DNA of 64,000 bases from Microthrixaceae bacterium (lineage in GTDB: Bacteria > Actinomycetota > Acidimicrobiia > Acidimicrobiales > Microtrichaceae), in assembly GCA_020845705.1 (NCBI GenBank), contig JADLFH010000024.1, positions 1 to 64,000 on the forward strand, written 5' to 3'. Both the position numbers and the translations under genes were made by a program. Positions within the stretch are counted from its first letter, which is position 1; each line of letters opens with the position of its first letter. Under the pieces are notes generated by a model. It had not been told where the DNA came from. It did not search any database and was given only the letters and a program-made list of their open reading frames with translations. Shown here in pieces: positions 46,361 through 57,465 of this stretch.

Positions 46361-47760
46361 GTGAAGTTCGGAGCTCGTGTGTTCGCTGTGTTGGCTGCCT
46401 TGGCGGTTGTCGCAGCCACCTGCGCCGCCCCTGCCCCGCCCGATCCGGCTCCCGGGTGGGAGAGATGGGTTACGTCACCCGACAAGCAGCACCTGCTCGA
46501 TCCGATGGTCGGATCGAGCGACGCCCCGACCTCCAGCGCCTTCGTGGACACCACGATCCGGGGTTCAACCTGGCGGGGAGCGGGAGGCGCCCTGACCGAC
46601 AGCTCGGTGGAACTGATCGAACTGGCGGGTCGAGATCTAATGGACCGCCTGTTCGGTCCCGCTTCGGATCGGGGGGCTCGCTTGACCTCGTTCGCCTCCC
46701 TCTGTCGGCGACCGATTTCTCCACTCGACTCTGGACGTGGCAGGACAGCCAAGGTTCCACGGCTGTTGCAACGCCGGAGGCGGAGCGAGCGATCAACACC
46801 CTGAACGAAGCGCACACCTTGAACCCCAGCCTGGCGGTGGTTGCCTCACCGTGGTCTGCGCCGGCGTGGATGAAGGACTCCGGATCTCTGACCGGCGGAG
46901 GACTGGCGGTTGGACAGGAAGGGGCGTACGGGAGCCTGCTGCTGGCTCAAGTGGCAGCCCTCCAGCAGGAGGGAGTGCCGCTGGCGGCCCTCACGGTCGT
47001 GAACGAGCCGGGTCACAGCTCGGGCGAGTACCCGACGATGACCATGACCGACGAGCAGTTGGCTGCCGTCGGCTCCCAGATCCGCCCCGTGCTCACCGAT
47101 CGCGGCATCGAGCTGTGGGCGCTCGACCACAACTGGGCGGACCGCCCGCGGGTGGACTCGATCCTGGGTCGGTCGCCCGGCACCTTCGACGCAGTCGCGT
47201 TCCACTGTTACGCGGGCCGACCGTCTGCGATGGCGGGTCTGCCCGTTCCGGCGCTCATCACGGAATGCTCCGGGGGAGAGTGGGACCCGTCGTGGGATTC
47301 GACCTTCAGGTGGCAGACGCGGAATCTCGTCGCCGACGCGCTGCGGCACGGATCCACTGGCCTGATGATGTGGAACCTTGCCCTCGATCCGTCTGGCGGA
47401 CCCCACACGGGAGGCTGCGCGAACTGCCGCGGAGTTGTCACAGTCGACCCGTCATCCGGTCAGTGGACTGCCGGCCCCGAGTTCTACCTCCTCGCCCACA
47501 TCTCCCGAGCAGCGGATCCAGGAGCCGTGAGCCTCGGCACAACGGGGCGGCCCGACATCCCGATGGTCGCGTTCGAGAACCCGGACGGAACCATCGGACT
47601 GTTCGGCCACAACGACTCGGGTGCCGCCCAGGTGATCTCCGTTGAGGTCGACGGTGTGCAAACAGCGAGGGTGTCTGTCCCCGCCGACGCTCTGTTCACC
47701 GCCCGGAGCGGTTCGGTTTGCGCTGGAGACGTGCGAACTCGACGAGGTCACACACCTCGT
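46361..47760 (+). pseudogene. GH30-like glycoside hydrolase (glucosylceramidase-like), interrupted by -1 frameshift at a G6 run
   Basis: Frame 1 MKFGARVFAVLAALAVV...GAGGALTDSSVELIELAG..LFGPASDR; continues in frame 2 LDLVRLPLSATDFST...TVVNEPGHSSGEYP...LITECSGGEWDP; C-terminal end uncertain. Confidence 0.75.
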
Positions 47761-47764
47761 CGCG

Positions 47765-48138
47765 TCAGCCGAGCGAGTCGGGCGCGAACTGGGTGCCCAT
47801 GAACGCGTCACGCTGTGTGCGTGTGAGCTCGGCCCGGTCGCGCACCTCACGCCGGTTGCTGCTGATCATCTCGACCATGCGGTCCACGATCACGCGAGCG
47901 TCGCTGCTCAGCTGGTAGTCGGCGGCCGCATCGACAAGGAGCCCCACCCGCGAGCGCGGCGTGGGCGGCGCGCCACTCCGCCTCCGGCGACAAGAGGCAC
48001 CCCGACGAGCGTGGCCGCGTCCAGGACTGTGCCGACCGCGACTCCGGGGCGGCCGGCTTCAACCGCTGTGATCGTGGCGTGAGACACCCCGACCCGCTCG
48101 TAGAGCCATAGACGCAGTTGTGACTGGGTACCGATGCG
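47765..48138 (-). pseudogene. Frameshifted Xre-like HTH protein
   Basis: QLRLWLYERVGVSHATITAVEAGRPGVAVGTVLDAATLVGVPL in one frame, GLLVDAAADYQLSSDARVIVDRMVEMISSNRREVRDRAELTRTQRDAFMGTQFAPDSLG in another. Confidence 0.5.
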
Positions 48139-48142
48139 TCAA

Positions 48143-49006
48143 TCACTTTGACGCCGCCCGCTCCGGAATATCGGGTGCGTCCAACTCGGCACAGACGGCC
48201 GCCAGGTCGTCTGTCGGGCCGGTCCACTCCCAGTCGTCGACGGCGCCGACCGCGACATCGAGCTCCAGGGTGGCGATGCGCCGGAACAACAACGCGTGCT
48301 CGTAGTTCTGGGCCAACGAGGCGGCCAGCTTCGCGGCTCCGCGCACTGCGACCTCCCACTGGCCGGGGGCGTGGGGGATCGCCTCGATGTGGCGGTAGTG
48401 GGCAAGGACCGTGGCCGCTGACTTGGCTCCCCAGCCGGGGATTCCGGGGAACCCGTCTGCCGAGTCGCCGACGAGGCCCAACCAGTCGGGGATCGACTCG
48501 GGGTCGACGCCGAACTTCTCGCGCACCCCGGCCGCGTCGCGGAACTGCCTGGCGCGGCGGTCATACTGGACGACCTTGGGGTCCTCGACGCACTGGGCGA
48601 GATCCTTGTCGGGCGTGCAGATCACCACCCGTTCGACCCGGGGATCGGCCTTGGCGACGGCAGCCGCCGCGCCGAGCGCGTCGTCGGCTTCCACCTCGAC
48701 CATCGGCCACACCGTGAACCCGGCGGCGGCGAGTGCTTCTTCAAGCAGGTCGAACTGCTGGCGCAGGTCGGGGTCGATACCCTCGCCGGTCTTGTAGCCG
48801 GGCCACAGGTCGTTGCGGAACGACTCGATCACGTGGTCGCATGCGACACCCACGTGTGTGGCACCGTCGGCGAGGAGGGCGAACATAGAACGCAGCACCC
48901 CGCGGACCGCACCCACCTCACGGCCCGCCGCGTTGCGGTGCCCGCCCGCCGGCGAGAAGTGGTGGCGGAACAGCTCGTAGGTGCCGTCGACGAGGTGGAC
49001 CTGCAT
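48143..49006 (-). CDS. 5'-3' exonuclease (PolA N-terminal/FEN-like)
   Basis: VHLVDGTYELFRHHF, VEVEADDALGAAAA, CTPDKDLAQCV, GLVGDSADGFPGIPGWGAKSAATVL. Confidence 0.92.
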   Translation of the reverse strand: MQVHLVDGTYELFRHHFSPAGGHRNAAGREVGAVRGVLRSMFALLADGATHVGVACDHVIESFRNDLWPGYKTGEGIDPDLRQQFDLLEEALAAAGFTVWPMVEVEADDALGAAAAVAKADPRVERVVICTPDKDLAQCVEDPKVVQYDRRARQFRDAAGVREKFGVDPESIPDWLGLVGDSADGFPGIPGWGAKSAATVLAHYRHIEAIPHAPGQWEVAVRGAAKLAASLAQNYEHALLFRRIATLELDVAVGAVDDWEWTGPTDDLAAVCAELDAPDIPERAASK

Positions 49007-49107
49007 CGGCCGAGGTTACGAGGTCGATTCCGTGTGGGGCGGCGTGGGCGGGTGGACCTGCATCGGCCGAGGTTACGAGGCCGATTCCGTGTGGGGCGGC
49101 GTGGGCA
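48994..49107. repeat. 57-bp tandem duplication spanning the exonuclease start codon
   Basis: 48994-49050 and 49051-49107 nearly identical; both contain the reverse-strand CAT (49006 and 49063). Confidence 0.92.
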
Positions 49108-49155
49108 GGGAGGTGTGCTTCCGTGCCTCCGACAGTGTCCGCGAGACTCGACTCG

Positions 49156-49971
49156 ATGGCCGAACCCACTCCCCTCCTCGCTGCGAAGACCTACGACGAC
49201 GCGTCGGTGTTCCAGCCAGAGAACCTGCTGCGCGAGGGCCGCCGCCAACGGGGCCGACCCGAGGTCGAGGTGCCCGCGGTGTGCCTGCTGGACCCCGACG
49301 GCGACGTGGTCCGCCACCTCCAGAGGCATGGCCTGGCCACCGACCACCCTGGTTGGGCCTGCTACCACACGACCCTCCACACGTTCGACCTCGGCGACAC
49401 CGAAGTGGGCATCGTCGGCTGCGCCGTGGGCGCGCCCTTCGCGGTGCTGATCGCGGAGCAGTTGGCGGCGTCGGGCTGTGAGCTGGTTGTGTCGATCACG
49501 TCATCGGGATCGATCACCGCGGTCGCCGACCCGCCCTACTTCGTGCTGATCGACCGGGCACTGCGTGACGAGGGCACGAGCCTCCACTACATGCCGCCGT
49601 CACCGTGGTCGGACGCGCCACAGCACCTGTTGAGGGGACTGGACGGCGCGTTCGAGTCCGCAACCCAGCCCGTGGTGGTGGGCTCGACGTGGACCACCGA
49701 CGCCCCCTACCGCGAGACCCCCACCGCCATCGCTCGGGCGGAGTCGTTCGGCGTCCTCGCCGTCGAGATGGAAGCCGCCGCCCTCTACGCCTACGCGGCG
49801 GCACGGGGACGCGACGTGATCTGCGTCGCCCACGTGACCAACACCATGGCGACCGACGGCGACGACTTCGAGAAGGGCGAAGCGGACGGCGCGCTCGCGG
49901 CGCTGGAGGTGTACGGAGCGATCATCGCCGCCCTGAGGCGCGCAGCGCCTACTCCTGGACCAGCTCGATGA
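49156..49971 (+). CDS. Nucleoside/uridine phosphorylase family protein
   Basis: GIVGCAVGAPFAVLIAEQLAASGCELVVSITSSGSI; ETPTAIARAESFGVLAVEMEAAALYAYA. Confidence 0.88.
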   Translation: MAEPTPLLAAKTYDDASVFQPENLLREGRRQRGRPEVEVPAVCLLDPDGDVVRHLQRHGLATDHPGWACYHTTLHTFDLGDTEVGIVGCAVGAPFAVLIAEQLAASGCELVVSITSSGSITAVADPPYFVLIDRALRDEGTSLHYMPPSPWSDAPQHLLRGLDGAFESATQPVVVGSTWTTDAPYRETPTAIARAESFGVLAVEMEAAALYAYAAARGRDVICVAHVTNTMATDGDDFEKGEADGALAALEVYGAIIAALRRAAPTPGPAR

Positions 49972-50350
49972 GGGTGCCGAAGCTCCCCTTGGGGTGAATG
50001 AACGCCACCGTCGTGCCCCGGCTGCCGGGCCGCGGCGCCTTGTCGATGGCGGTAGCTCCGGCGGCGACCATCGCCGCGAGGGCTGCGGCGCAGTCGTCGA
50101 CCCGGTAGCCGATGTGGTGGAGGCCTTCGCCGCGCTTGTCGATCGCCTTCGCGATCGGTGAGTCGTCACGGGTGGCGGCGGTGAGCTGGATGTAGCTGTC
50201 GGCCACCTTGATCAGCGCCTCCTCGACACCGTCGGACTCGACGACCTCGCGGTGGTGCACCTCGGCACCGAATGCCCGCCGGTAGTAGTCGATCGCGGCC
50301 TCCAGGTCGCGTACGGCGATGGCAACGTGGTCGATCTCGGTGAGCAGCAT
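49949..50350 (-). CDS. Methylmalonyl-CoA/ethylmalonyl-CoA epimerase
   Basis: LLTEIDHVAIAVRDLEAAIDYYRRAFGAEVHHREVVESDGVEEALIKV...KRGEGLHHIGYRVDD. Confidence 0.93.
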   Translation of the reverse strand: MLLTEIDHVAIAVRDLEAAIDYYRRAFGAEVHHREVVESDGVEEALIKVADSYIQLTAATRDDSPIAKAIDKRGEGLHHIGYRVDDCAAALAAMVAAGATAIDKAPRPGSRGTTVAFIHPKGSFGTLIELVQE

Positions 50351-50375
50351 CGGCCCATTCTGCGAGACTGCGGCC

Positions 50376-50738
50376 ATGGCGAACAACGTGGTGGGCGGCG
50401 AGCTGCAGGCGTGCTCGTTCGACCCCCTTACCGGCTTCTACCGCAACGGGTGCTGCGACACCGGCGCGGAGGACCAGGGGGTCCACACGGTGTGTGCCGT
50501 GATGACCGACGAGTTCCTCGCGTTCAGCGCGTCGGTTGGCAACGATCTCTCGACGCCACGCCCCGAGTTCGGCTTCGCCGGACTGAAGGCCGGCGACCGG
50601 TGGTGCTTGTGCGCGGCCCGGTGGGCCGAGGCGCTCGAGGCCGGCGCGGCCCCGCAGGTTGTGCTCGGGGCGACACACGCCCGGACCCTCGAGTGGGTCG
50701 ATCTGAAGGACCTACTAGCCCACGCCATCGACGGGTAG
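50376..50738 (+). CDS. DUF2237 family protein
   Basis: NVVGGELQACSFDPLTGFYRNGCCDTGAEDQGVHTVCAVMTDEFL. Confidence 0.9.
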   Translation: MANNVVGGELQACSFDPLTGFYRNGCCDTGAEDQGVHTVCAVMTDEFLAFSASVGNDLSTPRPEFGFAGLKAGDRWCLCAARWAEALEAGAAPQVVLGATHARTLEWVDLKDLLAHAIDG

Positions 50739-50751
50739 CCAAGACGGTTTC

Positions 50752-51138
50752 CTAGACGGAGCCCAGGGTCCGCCCGTAGGTGCCCGATCCAACGACGTCG
50801 ACGCCGGGGGGAAGGCGCGCGATGAGCCCCCGGTCGGAGGTCACAACCGTCAGGTCGGGGTCGACGAACAGTCCCTCGACCAGTTCGACGATCCGGTGGT
50901 CCGCCGCGTCGCGGGCGGAGCTGCCTGCGAAGACGACACGCAGGTTCCCACCGGCGAGCTGGGCGACCTCGTCGTGGGGGCGGCCGTCGAAGACGAGGAC
51001 CACCTCGTCGTCAGGGTGCTCGATACACCACCGCGCCACCGCCGCTGTGAGCCGGGCCGCCGCGGCGGGACGGTCGTTCCACCAGCCGCGGAGAACCGCG
51101 CCCATCACGTTGTTGCCGTCGATGAGCCAAGTCGTCAC
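50752..51138 (-). CDS. NYN-domain (YacP-like) RNase family protein
   Basis: TWLIDGNNVMGA...DDEVVLVFDGRPHDE...VVTSDRGL. Confidence 0.82.
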   Translation of the reverse strand: MTTWLIDGNNVMGAVLRGWWNDRPAAAARLTAAVARWCIEHPDDEVVLVFDGRPHDEVAQLAGGNLRVVFAGSSARDAADHRIVELVEGLFVDPDLTVVTSDRGLIARLPPGVDVVGSGTYGRTLGSV

Positions 51139-51205
51139 GGCCGCAGCGTCGCGCCGCCAGGCGCAGCGAGGACCCCAGCGAGGGCCGCTCGCGGGCTCGA
51201 GCGAA

Positions 51206-52564
51206 TCAGGACAGCTCGCCCCGCGCGTGGCGCTGGAACAGGGTGATGCGGTCCTGCCCGATCCGCTCGCGCTTCTCGGGATCCTGGATCCCCAACCCGG
51301 CCTCGGGCGCCAGGCACAGGACGCCGAGCTTGCCTTCGGCCTGGTTCTTGTGGACGGTGTTGGCCGCCTCGCCCACCTGATCGAGCGGGTACACCTCCGA
51401 CATAACCGGGTGGATGCGGCCCTGGTCGATGAGGCGGTTCATGTTCCACGCCTCCTGGTAGTTCGCGAAGTGGCTCGAGACGATCCGCTTCAACTTCATC
51501 CACAGGTGCCGGTTGTCGAACTCCAACATGTAGCCCGAGGTGGCCGCGCACGTGACCACGGTGCCGCCTCGCTTGGCGATGAACACCGACGCGCCCATGG
51601 TGGAGCGGCCGGGGTGCTCGAAGACGATGTCGGGATCGTCGCCGATCAGCGAACGCACCTTCTTACCCAGCCGGCGCCACTCGCCCTCGTCCTGGGTGTG
51701 CTCGTCGGACCAGAACTGGTAGCCCTCGGCACGACGGTCGATGACGTTCTCACAGCCCATCGCCTCCAACAGCTTCACCCGGTTCTCGCTGGAGACCACA
51801 CCCACGGGGGTGCCGCCACCGTTGAGCACCAACTGCACCGCGTACGCCCCGATGCCGCCGGTGGCTCCCCACACGAACACGTTGTCGCCCTGCTTCATCC
51901 GTGCCGCGTTGCGCCCGACGAGCATCCGGTAAGACGTCGACGCGCACAGCGCGTTCACCGCGGCCTCCTCCCAGCTCAGATGCGTCGGCATCGGCATGAG
52001 CTGGTTCGCCTTGACCACCGCGAGGTCCGCGAGACCGCCGTAGTTCGACTCGAACCCCCAGATCCGCTGGTTCGCCGCGAGCATCGAGTCGTCGTGCGCG
52101 GAAGGGTCCTGGTCGTCGAGGAAGTTGCAGTGAACCGTCACGCGGTCGCCCGGCTTCCAGTTCCGCACCGCGGAGCCCACCCGGACGACAACCGCCGCGG
52201 CGTCGGAACCGACCACGTGGAAGTCCTGCGCGTGGCGCTTGCCCCACACCGACTCCTTGCCGAGACGGTCGAGAAACAGGAACGTGGGCAGCGGCTCGAA
52301 GATCGACGTCCACACCGTGTTGAAGTTGATCGAGCTCGCCATGACCGCCAGATACACCTCATCCGGTGCGATCTCGGGGGTCGGCACCTCGCCGACGTGC
52401 AGCGACTTGCGCGGGTCTTTGTCCTCGGAGGCGACCCCGGCCCACATCTCCTGTTCGGAGCGCACCACATGAGCGGCCCGATAGCTCTCAGGAATCGGGA
52501 GCGCGGCGATGTCCTCACCGGAGGCGCCGGAGCTGATGGCATCGAGGAAAGGCTGCATCGACAT
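51206..52564 (-). CDS. ccr: Crotonyl-CoA carboxylase/reductase
   Basis: SYRAAHVVRSEQEMWAGVASEDKDPRKSLHVGEVPTPEIAPDEVYLAVMASSINFNTVWTSIFEPLPTF; start ATG 52564 chosen among several in frame. Confidence 0.93.
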   Translation of the reverse strand: MSMQPFLDAISSGASGEDIAALPIPESYRAAHVVRSEQEMWAGVASEDKDPRKSLHVGEVPTPEIAPDEVYLAVMASSINFNTVWTSIFEPLPTFLFLDRLGKESVWGKRHAQDFHVVGSDAAAVVVRVGSAVRNWKPGDRVTVHCNFLDDQDPSAHDDSMLAANQRIWGFESNYGGLADLAVVKANQLMPMPTHLSWEEAAVNALCASTSYRMLVGRNAARMKQGDNVFVWGATGGIGAYAVQLVLNGGGTPVGVVSSENRVKLLEAMGCENVIDRRAEGYQFWSDEHTQDEGEWRRLGKKVRSLIGDDPDIVFEHPGRSTMGASVFIAKRGGTVVTCAATSGYMLEFDNRHLWMKLKRIVSSHFANYQEAWNMNRLIDQGRIHPVMSEVYPLDQVGEAANTVHKNQAEGKLGVLCLAPEAGLGIQDPEKRERIGQDRITLFQRHARGELS

Positions 52565-52623
52565 GGGCTGCGACGTTACCGGTCGGTAACGTCGCTCGGC
52601 CATCGAGGCTCAGCCGGCGCGCA

Positions 52624-52767
52624 TCAATTGCAGATGGGGAACACCAACACGATGACGCAGGTCTTGCCAGACGAGTCGGTGTAGAAGCCGCCGGCACAAC
52701 CCGGGAGCACGGTGGCGGCGCCCAGCGCCAACGCGACTGCGGCTGCCTTCATACGAAGCTTGGTCAT
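52624..52767 (-). CDS. Small 47-aa secreted/lipoprotein-like ORF
   Basis: Reverse strand: MTKLRMKAAAVALALGAATVLPGCAGGFYTDSSGKTCVIVLVFPICN*. Below ORF-track size threshold. Confidence 0.6.
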   Translation of the reverse strand: MTKLRMKAAAVALALGAATVLPGCAGGFYTDSSGKTCVIVLVFPICN

Positions 52768-52937
52768 AGGCGGATCCTAATCAGAGATCCTCCGCGTAGA
52801 ACAGGGTCTTTGAGGCACTCGACGGTTGGTCGCGGCAGCCGGCAAACCGGTAGCGTGACCCGACCGGAGGCGGCCACCTCTCGCAGGGGCCGATCGCCAA
52901 CCGCCACGGCGGCAGACCGAAAGAACAGGGGAATCAC

Positions 52938-54119
52938 ATGGCCGGATCCGTCATCCTCAGCGGGGCTCGTACGCCCATCGGCAAGCTCTCAGGTTCGCTC
53001 GCCGGCTTCTCCGGCGCGCAGCTCGGCTCGCTCGCCATCAGAGCGGCACTCGAACGGGCGGGACTGGGCGGCGATCAGGTCGACTACGTGTTCATGGGCC
53101 AGGTTCTCTTGGCCGGGGCGGGTCAGATGACCGCCCGCCAAGCGTCCAACGGCGCAGGCGTCCCACTGTCGGTCCCATCGACCACCATCAACAAGGTCTG
53201 CCTCTCTGGCATCAACTCGATAATGATGGCCGACCTGCTGATCAACTCCGGCCAGGCCGACATCGTCGTGGCAGGCGGACAGGAGTCGATGACCCAGGCC
53301 CCGTACCTTCTGCCCGACGCCCGCGCCGGCATGCGCATGGGTGACAAGAAGGTCATCGACGCAATGATGTACGACGGTCTGTTCTGCGCCATCGACCAGC
53401 TCGCGATGGGCGGCGCGACCGAGAAGTACGCGGCAAGCGCAGGTCTGGGCCGCGAGGAGCAGGACCTGCTCTCCGCCAAGTCCCACGAGCGTGCGGCACG
53501 CGCCCAGAAGGATGGCCTGTTCGACAACGAGATCGTCCCCGTGGAGATCCCACAGCGCAAGGGCGACCCGCTTTTGTTCACCACCGACGAGGGCGTCCGG
53601 GGCGAGACCACCCTGGAATCGCTCGCCGCCCTGCGCCCGGCGTTCGACAAGGCGGGCAACATCACCGCCGGAAACGCGTCGCAGATCTCCGACGGCGGCG
53701 CCGCAGTGATCGTGGCTTCCAAGGCAAAGGCCGAGGAGCTGGGCATCACCCCCATCGGTGAGATCGTGGCCAACGGGCAGGTTGCCGGGCCGGATCCGTC
53801 ACTGCTCACCCAGCCGGCGAACGCCATCAAGCAGGCTCTGGGCCGTGCCGGGCTGTCGGTGGGCGACATCGACCTGTTCGAGCTGAACGAGGCGTTCGCC
53901 GCGGTCGGTGTTGCCTCGATGAAAGATCTCGGCATCACCGACGACATCGTCAACGTGAACGGAGGCGCCATCGCCCTGGGTCACCCCATCGGCATGTCCG
54001 GCACCCGCATCGTGTTGACGCTGCTAAACGAACTGGCCCGACGTGGCGGCGGCACCGGCGCCGCGGCCCTCTGCGGCGGCGGCGGCCAGGGCGACGCCCT
54101 CATCGTCAAGACCATCTGA
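52938..54119 (+). CDS. Acetyl-CoA C-acetyltransferase (thiolase)
   Basis: INKVCLSGINSIMMA (active Cys), NEAFAAV, NGGAIALGHPIGMSGTRI, LCGGGGQGDA. Confidence 0.95.
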   Translation: MAGSVILSGARTPIGKLSGSLAGFSGAQLGSLAIRAALERAGLGGDQVDYVFMGQVLLAGAGQMTARQASNGAGVPLSVPSTTINKVCLSGINSIMMADLLINSGQADIVVAGGQESMTQAPYLLPDARAGMRMGDKKVIDAMMYDGLFCAIDQLAMGGATEKYAASAGLGREEQDLLSAKSHERAARAQKDGLFDNEIVPVEIPQRKGDPLLFTTDEGVRGETTLESLAALRPAFDKAGNITAGNASQISDGGAAVIVASKAKAEELGITPIGEIVANGQVAGPDPSLLTQPANAIKQALGRAGLSVGDIDLFELNEAFAAVGVASMKDLGITDDIVNVNGGAIALGHPIGMSGTRIVLTLLNELARRGGGTGAAALCGGGGQGDALIVKTI

Positions 54120-54180
54120 GCCCACGCCGGCCAAACCACCCCCGAACCGCGGTTTTCAGGGGAATTCAGCCCAGAGGGTT

Positions 54181-54582
54181 TCAGCGGAGCGGAGCGCGCT
54201 CGTCGATGACGAGCGCCTCCACCTCGATCTCAACTTTCCACCGGGCGTCCAGGAGCGCAGCCACGACAACCGTGGTGTTCGCCGGGCGGATGTCGTGGAA
54301 CACCTCGCCGTGCACCGACGCGATCGCGGGGAAGTCCGCCGCCGCGGTCAGATAGGTACGAGTACGCACCACGTCGGCGAAGCCCGCGCCCGCGTCGGTG
54401 AGAGCGGCTCCGATGATCTCCAGGCAGCGTCGTGCCTGCGCTGCCGGGTCCTCAGGACAGGATCCGTCGTCGAACTGTGGGGCGGTGCCTGACACGAAGA
54501 TGCGCTCCCCCACACGCACCGCCCTGCTGTAGCCGACGGTGAGCTCCCACGGGGAGCCCGACGAGATGAGCTGACGATCCAC
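54181..54582 (-). CDS. RidA family protein
   Basis: ERIFVSGTAPQFDDG...QARRCLEIIGAALTDAGAGFADVVRTRTYLT. Confidence 0.9.
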   Translation of the reverse strand: MDRQLISSGSPWELTVGYSRAVRVGERIFVSGTAPQFDDGSCPEDPAAQARRCLEIIGAALTDAGAGFADVVRTRTYLTAAADFPAIASVHGEVFHDIRPANTTVVVAALLDARWKVEIEVEALVIDERAPLR

Positions 54583-54604
54583 CGTCCAGAACCTACCGGG
54601 ATGC

Positions 54605-55225
54605 TCAGCCAGTGCGTTCGACCGTACGCCGGCCCTCCAAGGCTCGACCCAGGGTCATTTCGTCCGCGTACTCCAAGTCGCCTCCCACAGGCAGCCCCGA
54701 GGACAGCTTCGTGACCGTCAGGTCCTCCAGGCCGGGGACCTCGAGCATCTTGGAGAGATACAGCGCTGTCATCTCGCCCTCGATGTTCGGGTTGGTAGCA
54801 AGGATCACCTCGCGCACGCCCTCATCGCCGATACGTCGCACAAGCTCGGCGATGCGCAGTTGCTCGGGTCCGATGCCCTTGAGGTGATCGATGGCACCGC
54901 CCAACACGTGATAGCGGCCCTTGAACTCGCGGGTGCGTTCGATGGCCACGACATCACGGGGTTCCTCGACGACACACAGCAGCGTGACATCACGGGTTGC
55001 ATCCGCGCAGATCGGGCACTCGGCGCCTTCCGCCAGGTTGAAGCACCGCTGGCAGAACGACATGCGCTCGGCCGCGTGGCGAATCGCGTCGGAAAGCCGC
55101 TGTGACTCGACAGGTCCTGCCGCGAGAAGGTGGAAGGCGATGCGCTGGGCAGACTTCGGACCCACCCCGGGCAGTCGCCCGAACGCGTCTATCAACTCCT
55201 GTAGCGGTGCCGCATACTCCGGCAC
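54605..55225 (-). CDS. recR: Recombination protein RecR
   Basis: [24 protein letters not shown]; zinc finger [16 protein letters not shown]; Toprim region. Confidence 0.96.
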   Translation of the reverse strand: MPEYAAPLQELIDAFGRLPGVGPKSAQRIAFHLLAAGPVESQRLSDAIRHAAERMSFCQRCFNLAEGAECPICADATRDVTLLCVVEEPRDVVAIERTREFKGRYHVLGGAIDHLKGIGPEQLRIAELVRRIGDEGVREVILATNPNIEGEMTALYLSKMLEVPGLEDLTVTKLSSGLPVGGDLEYADEMTLGRALEGRRTVERTG

Positions 55226-55226
55226 C

Positions 55227-55648
55227 TCAAGCGCCCCCGAACAGACCGCCGAGGTCGAGCCCACCGAGAGGCGACGCCTCGGCCTGGAGACGGTTGACCG
55301 CCCCGACCGCCTCGTGCAGCGCGGCAAGCACAAGGTCTTCCAGCAGGGTCGGGTCCTCGGGATCGACGGCTGCGGGGTCGATGTGCACCGAGCGGAACTC
55401 CATTCCGCCGGTGACCTCGATACGAACAACCCCACCTCCGGCCTGGCCCTCGACCACCGCGGAGGCAAGCTGCTCCTGCGCCTCCATCATCTGCTCCTGC
55501 ATCGACTGGGCTGCGCCGAGCAGCGAGCCCATGTCGAAGCCGCCCAACGCAGCGAAGGGATCGCCCGAGGACGGGTCGACGAACTCGGCGGAGATCACCT
55601 CGTCCACCGGCTCCAAAGCGCCGCCCTCGGTGCCGTCGGATCCGTTGG

Positions 55649-55652
<4 letters not shown>
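55227..55652 (-). CDS. YbaB/EbfC nucleoid-associated protein
   Basis: [55 protein letters not shown]; between recR and dnaX. Confidence 0.9.
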
Positions 55653-57403
<1,751 letters not shown>

Positions 57404-57465
57404 CGGGCCTGAGCCTACCGATGACGCCTGAGCACCGGATCTCCCTACCCTGATCGCCAGTGTCG

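Noticed and set aside
54135-54165. CCCCCGAACCGCGGTTTTCAGGGG as a terminator between thiolase and RidA genes
   Set aside because: Plausible imperfect hairpin between convergent genes, but short and mismatched; not strong enough to list.
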